Source: Gnetum montanum
Lineage: Eukaryota; Streptophyta; Gnetopsida; Gnetales; Gnetaceae
Direction: 5' to 3'
DNA: 64,000 nt
NCBI GenBank assembly: GCA_015680685.1
Contig: MNCI01013586.1
Coordinates: forward strand, 61,287 to 125,286
This document shows, piece by piece, positions 1 to 11,442 of this stretch; the first letter of the stretch is position 1, and each line of letters begins with the position of its first letter. The notes beneath the pieces are model-generated. The model worked only from the letters and a program-made list of their open reading frames with translations. It ran no database searches and had not been told where the DNA came from. Made by a program: the position numbers and the translations under genes.

Positions 1-1440
1 ACTAAACACTAAAGAGAAAAAGAAGAAATCAATTCAAAATTTTTTAGCAACTTAAACATTAGTGTGAATGAGCAAGGTACAAACAAGATGAAGTATTCAC
101 CAAATAATAATTTACAAAGACAAGAAATAATGAAATTCTATTTAGTTCTATCATAAGCTTTAGCATAATCTAACTTAATAAAAACAATGTTCTTGGTAAT
201 TTTAGAAAGCCACTGCATTCTCTCCCAACCATGGCCATTAGTAGTTAATTTGGTTACTTATGCTTTCCAAATGGCTTTCATTGTAATCAAAGTTTCAAAT
301 GTGTCTTTTTTTACTATGGGTATCAAATTTTTTTAGCCAAGCCACCATCAAGATCAATGAATGTGACAAGAAGCAAAGCCATGATTATTTGACCAATTAT
401 AATGCTAACCAAGCCATGTGTTCATAACCACAACATGTGGCTAGGCCTTAGACTTGGGCTTGGAAGAGCTTATCACATAGCTCATAAGTGTGGATGCATT
501 TATCACTAATCACCATAAGTGTTTGCTGGTTGAACTAGTTTTCCTTAGATTTCATTAAATTTTTTAAAGTTTGTGTTGCCCTCATGGGGAAAACTTTGGG
601 TTATAGTAAAAGCTATGATACCTACCTTTGGAAAGGACCCCCTTTTGGGTCCAAATATAGTTATTGACTTTCAAATAATACATAGCCCCCTAGGTCACCA
701 TACAGCCTAGTCGGTGGAAAATGTGCAAAGGTTGTATGAATCAATCAAACATGAGAACATTTATCACTAATCACCATGAGTATTTGCATTTAAACCAGTT
801 TTCCTAGATTTCATTGAAATTTTTAAATTTGTGCTATCTGGTAAGTTGAAATTGTTACATTGTGTCATCAACAAAACTTTTAGCATGAAGAAATTAAAAC
901 TCATCTGAATCTTTCATGTGCCTCAAAGAATATGAGTTTGATGTAAGTGCTTTGTCTAGGATCATCAAGTACATAATTCAACTTATGTGAGCTATGCATG
1001 TGGAGGCATCATTAGACTTAAGTAACAAATTAACCCATGTATGTTGTTGAGATAAAGGTACCATTCAAGAGGGTGAAATCAATACACAATAGCCTTCTAA
1101 AAAACTACTATGAAATCTAGACTCCAAACCAGCATAGAAAGAAATTTTATGTTGGAAACTCGTAACAACAAGTATTTTGAGAAAATTTCACCATAAAACT
1201 AAAGTAAATGTATCTTCCCTGAAATTATCTTACCAAGTAAAGCTTGGGATTCCTTGGTAAACTTAAGACTTTCATGTAAACTCATTTTTGACTAACAATA
1301 TTTGTTTGAGTTTGACTATAAAACCTAAAAAAATTGTCTCTTCACTAAAACCTGTCTTGCTGGCTAAAATTTGAGATTGCCTGCTAAAATTTAACTAAAC
1401 AAGTACTCACTACATTTTGGTAATTTATGTTACACTTTTA
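1..1440. other. Gene-free AT-rich DNA with one direct-repeat pair
   Basis: I see no coding region here. Two copies of a ~75-bp segment lie in direct orientation at about 497-578 and 760-836; both read 'atttatcactaatcaccat' and continue through a shared 'gttttcc..agatttcatt' block with scattered substitutions. This is probably an old duplication or two fragments of one dispersed repeat. No LTR, PBS or protein motif was found. Confidence 0.5.
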
Positions 1441-1443
1441 TTC

Positions 1444-1566
1444 TAGTATAGTGGTACAAGTAATTGTTTGGTAAGCTCAAGTCACATATTTGATACTGGG
1501 TAGCACAAACGTTATAAACTTCTATAAATCTTAGGGTGTATCTATGTTTCAATTATTTTGGGTTAA
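1444..1566 (+). mobile_element. tRNA-derived SINE, copy 1
   Basis: A pol III A-box-like motif TAGTATAGTGG (1444-1454) is followed 43 nt later by a weakened B box (1487-1497, TATTTGATACT). The 3' body reads 'ttataaacttctataaatc' and runs to about 1566; it is nearly identical to the body of the copy at 31316-31440. The shared box spacing and shared tail show one SINE family. The tRNA source is not identified. Confidence 0.6.
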
Positions 1567-1639
1567 AACACCTCCTATAACATTTTGAGGTATGAATCTA
1601 TTTCTAAATGATAAAATCTTGTTGACCTTATTAACAAAT

Positions 1640-2004
1640 GTATGTATATTGGCTTGGTAACCTCAAGTCACAATTCAAGGAAATCTAAAACTATTATTTT
1701 GGGTTCCAACATCCCCTACCAATGGAATAAAGTGCTAACACGAAGAACAATGGAATAAAGTGCCAACAAGAATAACTAGGAAATCCGAAACTATTATTTT
1801 GGGTTCCAATACCTCCCATAGCAATGAATTAAAGTGCCAATAAGGAAAATAAGGAAATTTGGACTTGGAAATCAAATTTTTACCTACGGTCAATGAGGGT
1901 TGAAACCTAAAGTGCTGACATTCATTGAGGATTAAAACCCTAGGTGTTAATAAGAAGAATAAGGAAACCTGAAAATGGAAGTCAACCTTTTACATACCTT
2001 CATT
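1640..2004 (+). repeat. Fragmented SINE and degenerate repeat block
   Basis: The stretch around 1645-1685 (ggcttggtaacctcaagtca) matches the middle of the SINE, but most of the tail is missing. It is followed by two or three degenerate copies of a unit containing 'attttgggttccaa' and 'aataaagtgccaa' at about 1697-1860, then a related pair ending in 'cattgagg' near 1900 and 1930. There is no coding potential. This block leads directly into the satellite. Confidence 0.4.
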
Positions 2005-3990
2005 GAGTTGTTCTTCATTGTATTATTGCTAGTTAATGTTACATTAGTCATAAAATAGATATTCTATGAGAAACTAATTGTGATTTCAAAGAATCATGCA
2101 AAGGTCATTAGAGTTGAAGTGATTCTTCTTTCCACTGTTCCTAATTGTTGCTATGTTACTCATAGAACAACAATGCTATGAGGAATTAATCATGACTTTA
2201 AAGAATCTTGTCAAGATAATCAGTGTAAGAGTTAGTTTTCTTCATGTTGTTACTAGTCAAAGCTATGTTACTTATAGAGTAGCAATCCTATGAGGAACTT
2301 TTTATGATTATGAAAATCATGTCATGGTCATCGATGTAGGATACATTCTTTTCATGTTGTTGTTAGTTGATGCTATGTTACTTATATAATGATGGTCCTA
2401 TGAGATATTCATTATGATTTTAAGAAATCATGCTAAGCTCATTGGTGTAAAAGTCATTCTTCTCCGTATTGCTACTAGTCGATATTATGTTACTAAAAGA
2501 GTGATGGTCCTATAAGAAAATGGATTTAATTCTATATAATCATGTTAAGGTCATTAGTGTAGAATCCATTCATCATTGTGTTGTTATTAGTCAATGCTAT
2601 GTTACTCATGAAATAGTAGTGCTATGAGGAACTAGTTGTAATTATGAAGAATCATACCATGGTCATCAATGTAGAAGTCATTCTTCTTCATGATATTGCT
2701 AGTAGATATAATGTTACTTATCGAATGACATTCTTATTAGTAACTAGTCATGCTTCTGAAGAATCATACTAAGTTTTTCAATCTAGAAATTTTTCTTCTT
2801 CATATTATTCTTAGTTGATGTTATGTTACTCATAGTAAAATAATGTTATAAAGAATTGATTATGATTCTAAAGAATCTTATTAAGGTTAGTGAAGTAGAA
2901 TTAAATCTTCTTTGCATTGCTACTAGTTAAAGCTTTGTTACTCATAGAGTAGTAGTGCTATGAGATACTGGTCATGATTTCAAAGAATCATGCCAAGGTC
3001 GTTGATGTCAAAAACTTTCTTCATAATGTTTTTTATAGTCAATGCTATGTTGCTCATAAAATGGTGGTGTTATAAGAAACTTGACATGATTTCAAATAAT
3101 CATGTAAAGGTCATTAGTGTAGAAGCTATCTTCTTCATAACCTTGTTAGTTAATGCTATGTTCCTTATAAAATGGTGGTACTATGGGGAAGTTATTGTAA
3201 TTCTAAAGAATTATGCTATGTTCATTAGTGTAGGAATAATTCTTCTTCATGTTATTACTAATCAATGCAATGTTGGTAATAGAATCATGATGTAATAAAG
3301 AGCTATTCATGATTCTAAAGAATCATACCAATGTCATCAGTGTAGGAGTTAATCTCCTTTGCTTTACTAGTAGTTGATGCTATGTTAATTATAGAGTAGT
3401 AGTCCTATGAGAAACTAGTTACAACTCCAAATAATCCTATCTAGGTCATTGATGTAGGAGTTATCCTTCATCATGTTATTGCTAGTTAATGATATGTTAC
3501 TTATAGAATGGTGGTGCTATGATTTATTGACATGATTCTAAAGAATCATACAAAGGTCATCAATGTGAAAGTTATTCTTCTCCACAAAATTGTAAGTAGA
3601 TGTTATGTTACTCATGTAACAATGGTATTATAAGAAACTTGTACAATTTAGGAGTTTTTGATCTTCATACTACTACTTTTTGATACTATATTACTCATAG
3701 AGTAGTGATCTTATAAGAAACTATTCATAATTCTAAAAAATCATTACAAGGTCATTGATGTAGAAGTTGTTCTTCTTCATGCTATTACTAATCAATGCTA
3801 AGTTAGTCCTAGAGCAATGATACTACGAGGAACTAGTCATGATTCTAAAGAATCATGACAAGGTTATTAGTATAGCAGCCATTCTTCTTTGGATTGTTAC
3901 TTATTGATGCTAAGTTACTCATAGAGCAATGGTCCTATGAGGAACTGGTTATGATTCCTAGGAATTATGCTAAGGTTATCAATGTAAACT
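2005..3990 (+). repeat. Satellite array, ~115-bp unit, about 17 degenerate copies
   Basis: The anchor 'gctatgttact' recurs every ~110-120 bp (for example 2149, 2262, 2372, 3041, 3159, 3379, 3602). A typical unit carries this anchor, 'tcctatgaggaactagt', then a near-palindrome, then 'aggtcattgatgtagaagt' and 'ttcttcttcatg'. The best palindrome, at 3838-3857, has 9-bp perfect arms around AA. Copies differ by many point changes and small indels, so the array is old. Short open frames through it are repeat artefacts. Confidence 0.85.
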
Positions 3991-5831
3991 TAAAGATTAG
4001 AATTTTCAAATCAAAAATTTTTAGATTTGATGTTTCAAAGAAAAATTAAAAAAGCATAAAAAGAAAGTAAACTAAAACAAACTAAAGAAAAATAAACAAA
4101 AATCTACTTTACTAATCTTCAAGAAAAATTTAAACCAAATCTATTCAAAAAATGAAATAAAAGCTAAGAGAAAAAAGAAAATCATATAAGAGTATAAACC
4201 ATTTTTCATAGTAATTAAATATCACTTACCTCTCCAATAATAGCACCAAAATGATGAGCTCTTTCACAATTAGATCAATTATATTGCTAGTTTATCATAT
4301 CATCTATGACTCACTCAAATGTCATAATCCTAAAGGTAAACCTAGGTAATTCAAGTACCAAGAAGGAATGGTGAACTTAAGAGGCTATTACTTCTTCCCT
4401 TGACATCCTAAATTCTCCCTCAATTAATATATGTCACCTATTGATCACTAGTGCATTCAAAGTACATCATTGCTTTCTAACTTAAATCAAAAAGACACAA
4501 CGGACTCCAACTTTTTTTTATCAATAATAAAGACATTTGTACAAACATCATAGCCTTAACTTATATGAAGATCATTAGAGCAGCTCTATGCATGGATGAA
4601 ATGTTTTACTTACTTTGATATTGAAAAGGAATTCCCAACTTGGCTCATACAATGAAATGAAAATAAAATACAATTATACAAAGATAAATAAGAAAAATAA
4701 AAAATTTCCTTAAGGGAATAAGCAATTAGGTAGCAATGGAGAATTGATCTAAGACAAACCTCCTTAAGTATTAGGGAGAATAAGGCCCAACACCTTTATT
4801 TATACAAATTTTAGATTCATTTAGTACAAAGACAAAGGACTAACAATGACCTATGAAGTCATCATCTACTAGATAAGGTGACCTCAAAGTCATTACCTAC
4901 TAGATAATGTTTTCTCAAAGTCTTCATTATCTATAGAGATGCCTTCCAAGCCATCCTTATTAAATTCAACCTTCAAAATTTACATGGTGATAGTAGGTAT
5001 AGACTATTTCTTTCCATATGATGGATTCAATGGATACTAATTATAAGTAACTTTAACTGACCATAAATTTTATGTCTAAAATTCATTTTACACAAATAAG
5101 AGATCAAAATCAATTAATTTAAACATTTTAGACACAATAGTATAGTTAAATGTTTCACCTAAGATCATTTAGTTCTTGTTTTGGTCTTACAAAATAAGAC
5201 TTAAAAAATATTATTAACGAGATATAACATAATATAAATTATAGAAATCAACTAAAATACATATACTAGTGATCTAATATCAAGCATAATAAACATTATT
5301 TATTAAGAAATATTACTTATTTTAGGTGCTTATTATGAGCCAAAAGGTATGACTAGTTACGTTCCTGTACTGCTTCACTTAGCATATGTTGCTTGCCTTT
5401 ACCAACTTCACAACTCCATGCTAACATGAACTCTAATTCCTAGGTATAAATACCTTAGCCCATACCCCCAAAGATCACCTTAAGAAACATGCCTATTATT
5501 ACAATGTGCTCTTTTGGGTCTTATTATAATAATTACATCATTTATTATAAAGCAAAACCATCGTTATTACAAGGTGACTTCATTTGGAAATGGTGACATG
5601 ACACATCTAGTAATTAGAAGTTTTTGAACTCTTCATATGTGGAGACATTCATTTCAACTCATTTTATAATTGAGGGCTTTTGAAATCTCCATGTGTGGGA
5701 CATAGTTTTTATAGGACACCTCATCAGACACTTCATCATTATAAAACAAAAATTGAAATTGAAATTTTATTCTGTTCATCTTGGATAGTATAAATATATA
5801 TGCTACGAGTTTTGAAAATATCATTAAGAAA
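3991..5831. other. Gene-free AT-rich DNA
   Basis: After the satellite there is an A-rich stretch (about 4000-4200, many 'aaagaaaa/aaataaac' runs) and then ordinary AT-rich sequence with stops in all frames. I see no protein motif, LTR, SINE box pair or RNA gene. It ends at ATTAT (5832-5836), the left target duplication of solo LTR F. Confidence 0.5.
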
Positions 5832-5865
5832 ATTATTGATGAGTTTTAGTCTATTGTGTCAACTA

Positions 5866-5952
5866 GGCCCCATCAATGTAGTTTGTTGCATTAATTAGGC
5901 CCCATCGACAAGGCCCCATCGACGTAGTCTATTACATTGACATGGCCCCATC
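5866..5952 (+). repeat. U3 repeat array of F (GGCCCCATC)
   Basis: Four copies of GGCCCCATC start at 5866, 5898, 5912 and 5944 (spacing 32, 14, 32). The longer units also share 'gtagt.tatt.cattga'. The array sits 20-110 bp upstream of the TATA box, where enhancer repeats of an LTR promoter are expected. Other LTRs in the window have unrelated arrays in this place. Confidence 0.7.
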
Positions 5953-5972
5953 GAGTAGGGGTCTATCCTGGT

Positions 5973-5980
5973 CTATAAAT
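5973..5980 (+). promoter_or_regulatory. TATA box of solo LTR F
   Basis: CTATAAAT, identical to the octamer in the LTRs of A, B, C, D and E. It would start transcription roughly 30 bp downstream. No gene follows, because element A interrupts the LTR. Confidence 0.6.
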
Positions 5981-6284
5981 ACATGCTTACCAATCACATT
6001 TATGGAATTAATTTTTGAGAGTAGTAGTAGAGCTCTTACAGTTTTTCTATTTGAAAGTTAGAACATTTTTCTTAAGTGCCTGCAGCATGAATCATTGAGT
6101 GTGCAAATCTCTAATTTAGCATTGTTGTACCTGAGCACGAAAGTTTGTGCAACAATAAAGAAAAAATTCTTAATAAAACTTGTAGCATTCTGGATAGCTT
6201 AAATGTTTCATTTATGCATTTAATGTTTTTAATTATTTTTTCAATGTTTTTCCATAATTAAGCTAATGAAGTAATTAAGCAAGA

Positions 6285-7121
6285 TGACCAGTAGCAAGGT
6301 ACCCCTATGCCCAACCATATGAATCACAAGTGTTCATGTGTGATCCAATTGAATTATGCAAATTTTAACTACTAAGTACACTAGAGCTATATAGTGTATG
6401 CGTGTTGTTCGTTCATTGTCTTCCCAGTCCCACTAGTAGAATGCAATTGTATGGTTAAGTGGGATTGAGGCATATGATTTTTATTGTTTTGTGTTTTTAT
6501 GGAATTACTCACCTAGAATGAGAATAAAAGTAAGTGATTGAAAATAAAAGTAATTAATTGCTAAGTAACCTATAGTCTAATCTAGCCTAACACAAGTAAC
6601 TATTCCCACTTCCCAGACACATCCTAAACTTTGTGCAAACATTGCTGGGCTATCAAATGCTAATTGTTTATGAGCCACCAAGTGTCACACATATGCTCGA
6701 AGGGGTCGTGCTTGTGTAATTTAATAATTGCTTAATAGAAAAAAATTAATTGCTACATAAATAACATGAATGTAAAGTGAATAAAATAAAATAAAATAAA
6801 ATAAAATATAAATGCATAAGAAAGGAAAACTCAAGTGCTGTAAAGATGAATCAAAGAGCTCATTTTTATTGCCAACACAATGGTGTGCTCAGGTACATCA
6901 ATGCTTGAATAAAGATCCGTTCACACTTAGACCTCCTACTGCAGGCATTTGGAAAATATTCTAACTTTCAAATAGATAGACTGCAAGTGTTTTGCTGCTT
7001 AACTACTAAAAACATGCTCCCAATTATGTGCCTGAGCACTGTATTTATAGACCCAAGAGTAACTTGAGAATAACCGTTCTAATAATAATCATTGTAATAA
7101 TTAGAGTAATCGCTCTCATCA
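6285..7121 (-). repeat. 3' LTR of element A
   Basis: Begins TGACCAG and ends CTCATCA on the + strand; aligned end to end with 28816-29681. It contains an (AAAAT)n run at about 6778-6807 that is much shorter in the other LTR, a TATA box at 7043-7050 (minus) and a decayed CTCTAATAATTAGAG-type array at 7075-7115. The PPT lies just inside, at 7122. Confidence 0.88.
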
Positions 7122-7133
7122 TACCTCCCCAAT
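7122..7133 (-). other. Polypurine tract of element A
   Basis: On the minus strand this reads ATTGGGGAGGTA, directly before the LTR start. It is preceded by 'gaggatgagttttcattc', which is also found before the PPT of C and D. It would prime plus-strand DNA synthesis. Confidence 0.75.
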
Positions 7134-9100
7134 TGAATGAAAACTCATCCTCAAGTATAGAAGAAGAGGAATAAGTTCTTTACAAAATATATTAGGGGGG
7201 TGTGTACTTATTTGACTAACATGTAGAGTGACATAGAGAAAATAGATAAATATAGAAGTGCCTGAGCATCCAATATTACAATTATGTACAAAATTGGTGT
7301 TCATGACAATAGGAAAGAAAACCAATGGATCCAAAGGACATCAAACCCCTCTTGGCAATAGAAGAATAAGGGAGAGGTAGAAGAGATCCAATAATTATGA
7401 ACAATCTCTTGTGAGTGATATGGTTGCATCCTCCTTGGTGATGATAGTCCTACTTCCAATCCACGCTTCCCACTGCAATCACAAAAAAACCAAGGATTAG
7501 TATATATAGTATGTAAATAATGGATGAATACCTTGTCTTGTTGGTGATTTTATCTAGCTAAGTTATGATTGTGATAGATTGATTGCTTGATATCGTTAGT
7601 GGAAAGATTGACGAATGGGTTAAATAAGAGAAGCGATCCATACAATTTAGAAAAAGCTTGATACAAGGAGTAGTGGAAAAAGGGTATTCACAACAATAAA
7701 AAGGAATTCATTACAAACAATTGTGAAGGTGCATATAATTTAGATGACATGGATGGGGTAAATAAAAAGAATTTGATTATAACAATGTCTAAGGATAACA
7801 AAATTAACTTAACCAAACCAAAAGATATGCAAGTGGGTCCTCTCCAAAGCAGGCATAGGCCTTTTATGCCTTTGCATGACATCAAACCAAGGAGTTTGTG
7901 GGCTCCATGGATGATTAACGAGTATGGAAAATTAAGTGCAAAAACCCAAAAGTAACTAACAAAGAGACCTAACACATCAAACCAAAACATAAAATTAAAA
8001 TATGAAACTGACAGTGAGGTGAGATATGGAAAGCATAGATGGATGACAGAGAAACTGGAATGGAGTTCCTAATTATGGTCACATATAGCCTCTTGTAAAG
8101 TTTGTGATTAATTGACTTAGTAGGATCCTTCCTTAGTTCATATCAAAACCAACCACTTTCAGTGACTTTGCATCGACATTCTAAGGCTAGTCCATCCCTT
8201 GAGACATAAGAATGCTCCCACAAAACAACCACTGTTCCAAATAGAAAAGAAGGTAGGAAGTGTAAAAGGGCCTTAGTTAGAGGAGACGAAACAAGTCTCA
8301 TAACCAATGCTTGTAGCCATTTTTATTTGGTCTAAAGGGTGTGATTTGAATTCTCATGTTTTTTTTAATGGAAACCATACTATGTAAAGACCCATGCAAT
8401 TTTCACATATATTTGTTCCAAGTGATGTGCTTTGAATTTGTCTTTTTTTTTTTGGTGATGAGGACCATACCATGCAATGACTTATTTGACTTCCTATTAT
8501 GAAATGACATGGAACGGTGAGAAGCTTACAAGAACACTCCTACACATAGGAAAATAGAAAAGCACAAAGAACATCACATTCCTTTGAAGCCACACCCTGT
8601 CCAAACCTTTGATTCCTTTCCAATTCCAGAAACTACACAAGTCATCAATTTCTTAAAGTTGCATTAATGAAAAAGAGACTGCATGCTTCCAAAACAAGGA
8701 AAATCATAGAGTAAGTGGATGAGTGAATGATGTGGACTCACTGCCTATTACATGAAAAGAAACCATGGTCAGAAACCAAACACCAACAATCAAATTACAA
8801 ATGAAACATACTATCATCAAGTAATGCATTACCATTATACTTGCCACCTTATTAGCAGAAAAAATAGAGAAACACACCAAACATAAGCAAATATAACGAT
8901 AAAAGAGAGTAGATAATAGATATTGAAATATATTAATGATGGTGTAAAACAAAAACTAAGAAAAGACCAATAACTTAAAAAATACAAATATGTAAAAAAG
9001 AAAATGTAAAACAAAGAAGATGAAAATAAAAAGTTGTAAAACCAAAAATGTGTAAAAAAAATTCAAAAATTGAGGAGTCACATAAAGTGTTAGTATGGAT
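7134..9100 (-). other. 3' spacer of element A between pol and PPT
   Basis: This is about 2 kb of element sequence with no intact gene. It aligns with the spacers of C (32453-34330) and D (52150-54078). Landmarks are the conserved block AGTGGGTCCTCTCCAAAGCA (7831-7850, + strand) and the degraded equivalent of C's spacer ORF at about 8000-8270, which has several stops here. Small ORFs at 7688-7990 and 8704-8952 are not supported as genes. 8980-9075 is a purine-rich tract (T-rich on the coding strand). Confidence 0.6.
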
Positions 9101-9137
9101 GGCCATCTCCCCCACAACTAAGTTGGAAGGGAGAGAT

Positions 9138-9587
9138 TCAAAAAATTGAGTGTGGTTGTCCATCTGACAAGGTGTTTGTTGCATTGGTTGGCTTGGGCTC
9201 ATGGAAAAGTTTTACTTGTTGAATGTTAACTAGTTGTTTCTTATTTGGGCTATCAAGTTTGTAGATGATCATGGCCCCAAATGGAAAAGTTTCATCTATG
9301 ATGTAAGGTCCTTCCCACAATGTTTGAAATTTAGTTATTGGAGTATAGGTGCAAGATTCTAATAGAGAACCTTATCTCTTGATTGAAACTTGACTTTTCT
9401 TATTTTGAGGTCATGGTATTTTTTGTTGAATGCCTTATGCATTTCATTGGATGATAGGGCCATTAACTAATTTTTTTATCAAGTTAAGACTCATTAATTG
9501 TTATTTCTGTGCTAGGCTTAGATCTAGGTCAAGGTCACAGGCAGTGGAGAGCGTACGGAGCTTGGATTGGATGGGAAAAGTTGGTAG
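9138..9587 (-). pseudogene. Element A integrase, C-terminal part (after the B insertion)
   Basis: The frame 9320-9138 begins MWEGPYIIDETFPFGAM, the conserved C-terminal end of gypsy integrases that binds DNA, and matches D at 51964-52125 and C near 34450. The sequence up to 9587 carries the preceding integrase region. The protein is cut at 9587 by insertion of B; its N-terminal half resumes at 22981. The duplicated target GGTAG is at 9583-9587 and 22976-22980. It has no chromodomain. It cannot encode a working enzyme. Confidence 0.8.
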
Positions 9588-11388
9588 TGTTTTGACCTAA
9601 ATCATCGGTGTGAGGCTAGAAGGGAAACAGACACCAAGAGATCATCGGGCAGCCATAGCTGACCCTAGCTTCTCTTGAGGGCAAGTTGGAAAAGGAAACG
9701 AAGGCAGAGTGCCTTGGATGGTTTGCACACAAATCAACCAAGGACTTCCCTGAGTGTAAGCTATGGCTAGTGCTGGGGTTATCGTAAACGATGTAAATGG
9801 GATGTAAACAGAATGCAAACAACGACACAAAATGTAAACAAAGCGTACTGAATTATAAATAAAGCATAAACAGAGCTATATTGTAAACAAAGCATAAATA
9901 GAACTAAAAAATGTAAATGGAAAACAATGAACTGTATTGTATTGTTTAATAAAAAGGTATGCACCGGTCAAAGTGTAGCTACACGTGTGGATGGCAGGTC
10001 AAGCACTAAGCCCTGGGATGATGTCTGAAGTGATGTGATGAATGTCAGAAATGCTTGGATGCCAATAGTCAGGTGTGCCGAGCGCCCAAGAATTACAGGT
10101 TCTATCCTCCCTTAGAATTTACAATCTCTCCAATTTTTGCCTCCCCCGATTCATGTGAATTGATAGGATATTTATAGGGTAGGGTCAAGCTCCAACACAA
10201 AATTTCCAGAATGGAATCAACGGCAGGGAGATGAAAGGAAAGTGGATCTAGTGACATGTATCCAATGGATAGTTGTGTTCGGGTTGGATGCATGTTGGCG
10301 AGAGTTGGATGTGTGTCGGCAAGCTACATTCTTGACCAGGTGCATTGCATTTTACAATTTATGGGTTATTCAAGCCCATGAAAGTACATTTAATTTAGAC
10401 CATGAGGGCCTAATTATCCCACAAATAAAAATTTACAATGAAATGTATGACGGAAATTTGATCTATCCTGCTCGAAACTTCTTCGTCCCTGAGTTTTTCT
10501 GAAATTTTCTGGAATTTTTTGGAAGTTGCTGATGCTAAAATTTTTTTGCCATTTTCTGAAATTTTTTTGGAAGTCGATGAATAGTGTTCACGCGATGAAT
10601 AGTGTTTACACTGTGAATAGTATTTATGCGATGAATAGTATTTATGCTGTGAATAGTGTTCACGTGATGAATAGTGTTTACACTGTGAATAGTGTTCACG
10701 CGATGAATAGCGTTTACGCTATGAATAGTGTTCATGCGATGAATAGTGATTTACACATTCTTACACTATGCAGCGTAAGAAAATATAGCCCCAGCGTAAT
10801 CAACTGAAAAAACCTCATTTAAGACCCGAATTTTGATTTTCTGGAGGCTGAAAACTACTAACGCTGAGAATTTTCTGAAAGTTGCTGATGTTGAGAACTT
10901 TATGCCATTTTTTAAAATATTTTCTGAAATTTTTTGGAAGTCGATGTATAGTGTTCATGCGATGAATAGTGTTCATGCTGTGAATAGTGATTACGCTGTG
11001 AATAGTATTCACGCGATGAATAGTGATTTATGCTGTGAATAGTGTTCACGCGATGAATAGTGATTTATGCATTCTTACGCTATGCAGCGTAAGAAAATGT
11101 AGCCCCAGCTTAATCAACTTAAAACACCTTATTTAAGGCCCGAATTTTGATTTTCTGGAGGCTGGAAACTGCTGAGGACCTTGGTGAAGGTCATGGGGGG
11201 TCCTTGTGCTTGATTTTAGCCTGTTTTGACTCAGTTTCAGGGCCCCAAAAGTTGGTGATGCTGATCCTTACATGTTGTGATCTGTGGACCCCAGGGAAAC
11301 CTTGCTTGCTCCATGGTGGATTACTTGAAGCCGTTTTAGAGGCTCTGAAGTTGTCTGGAAGTGTTGCTAAAATTTTTGTGGTGTTTCA
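9588..11388 (-). repeat. 3' LTR of element B (1801 bp)
   Basis: Starts TGTTTTGACC and ends GTGTTTCA on the + strand. It pairs with 21360-22975 at roughly 90% identity over the first 200 bp compared by eye. It is longer than its partner mainly because of larger 18-bp arrays (10575-10750 and 10940-11065). A TATA box (minus) is at 10171-10178. Confidence 0.9.
10575..11065 (+). repeat. 18-bp tandem arrays in the B 3' LTR
   Basis: Units of the form 'gtgaatagtgttcacgc' and 'gatgaatagtgtttac' repeat about 10 times at 10575-10750 and about 7 times at 10940-11065, separated by unique LTR sequence. Because the period is a multiple of three, both strands stay open (VNSVHAMNS-type and MNTIHSVNT-type frames), which is not coding. 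The other LTR has only about 5 units in each cluster. Confidence 0.85.
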
Positions 11389-11401
11389 TTAGCCCCTCTT
11401 T
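11389..11401 (-). other. Polypurine tract of element B
   Basis: The minus strand reads AAAGAGGGGCTAA directly before the 3' LTR. The position and purine content fit a plus-strand primer. A 14-bp hairpin overlaps its upstream edge. Confidence 0.7.
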
Positions 11402-11442
11402 GTTGACACCTGGAGGAATCCACTTGAGAGGCGTCAACAAAG
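11398..11442. other. Hairpin next to the B polypurine tract
   Basis: CTTTGTTGACACCT (11398-11411) and AGGCGTCAACAAAG (11429-11442) form a 14-bp inverted repeat with a single mismatch and a 17-nt loop. In the RNA it would fold just upstream of the PPT. A role in PPT selection or termination is inference only. Confidence 0.55.

Larger units (their letters stand above)
5837..6284 (+). mobile_element. Solo LTR F, left part (U3, R, part of U5)
   Basis: Begins TGATGAG after ATTAT (5832-5836) and continues, after a 23-kb interruption by element A, at 29687-30161. It aligns with the LTRs of element D through U3/R/U5: shared blocks include the TATA box, 'gcctgcag' (near 6079), 'tgtacctgagca' and 'cttgtagcat'. 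The right end is followed by ATTAC (30162-30166), a 4/5 match to the left flank. No PBS follows the right end and no PPT precedes the left end, so this is a solo LTR of about 0.92 kb. The 5-bp duplication at the split (CAAGA/CAAAA) belongs to element A. Confidence 0.8.

Noticed and set aside
2990-3295. 101-codon open frame on the + strand
   Set aside because: It lies wholly inside the ~115-bp satellite and repeats its own peptide unit; no start context or family.
8704-8952. 82-codon hydrophobic minus-strand frame in the A spacer
   Set aside because: T-rich composition gives hydrophobic residues; the frame is not matched in C or D.
10526-10807. Open frames on both strands with VNSVHAMNS-type repeats
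   Set aside because: The 18-bp repeat period keeps frames open on both strands; this is repeat structure and not a gene.
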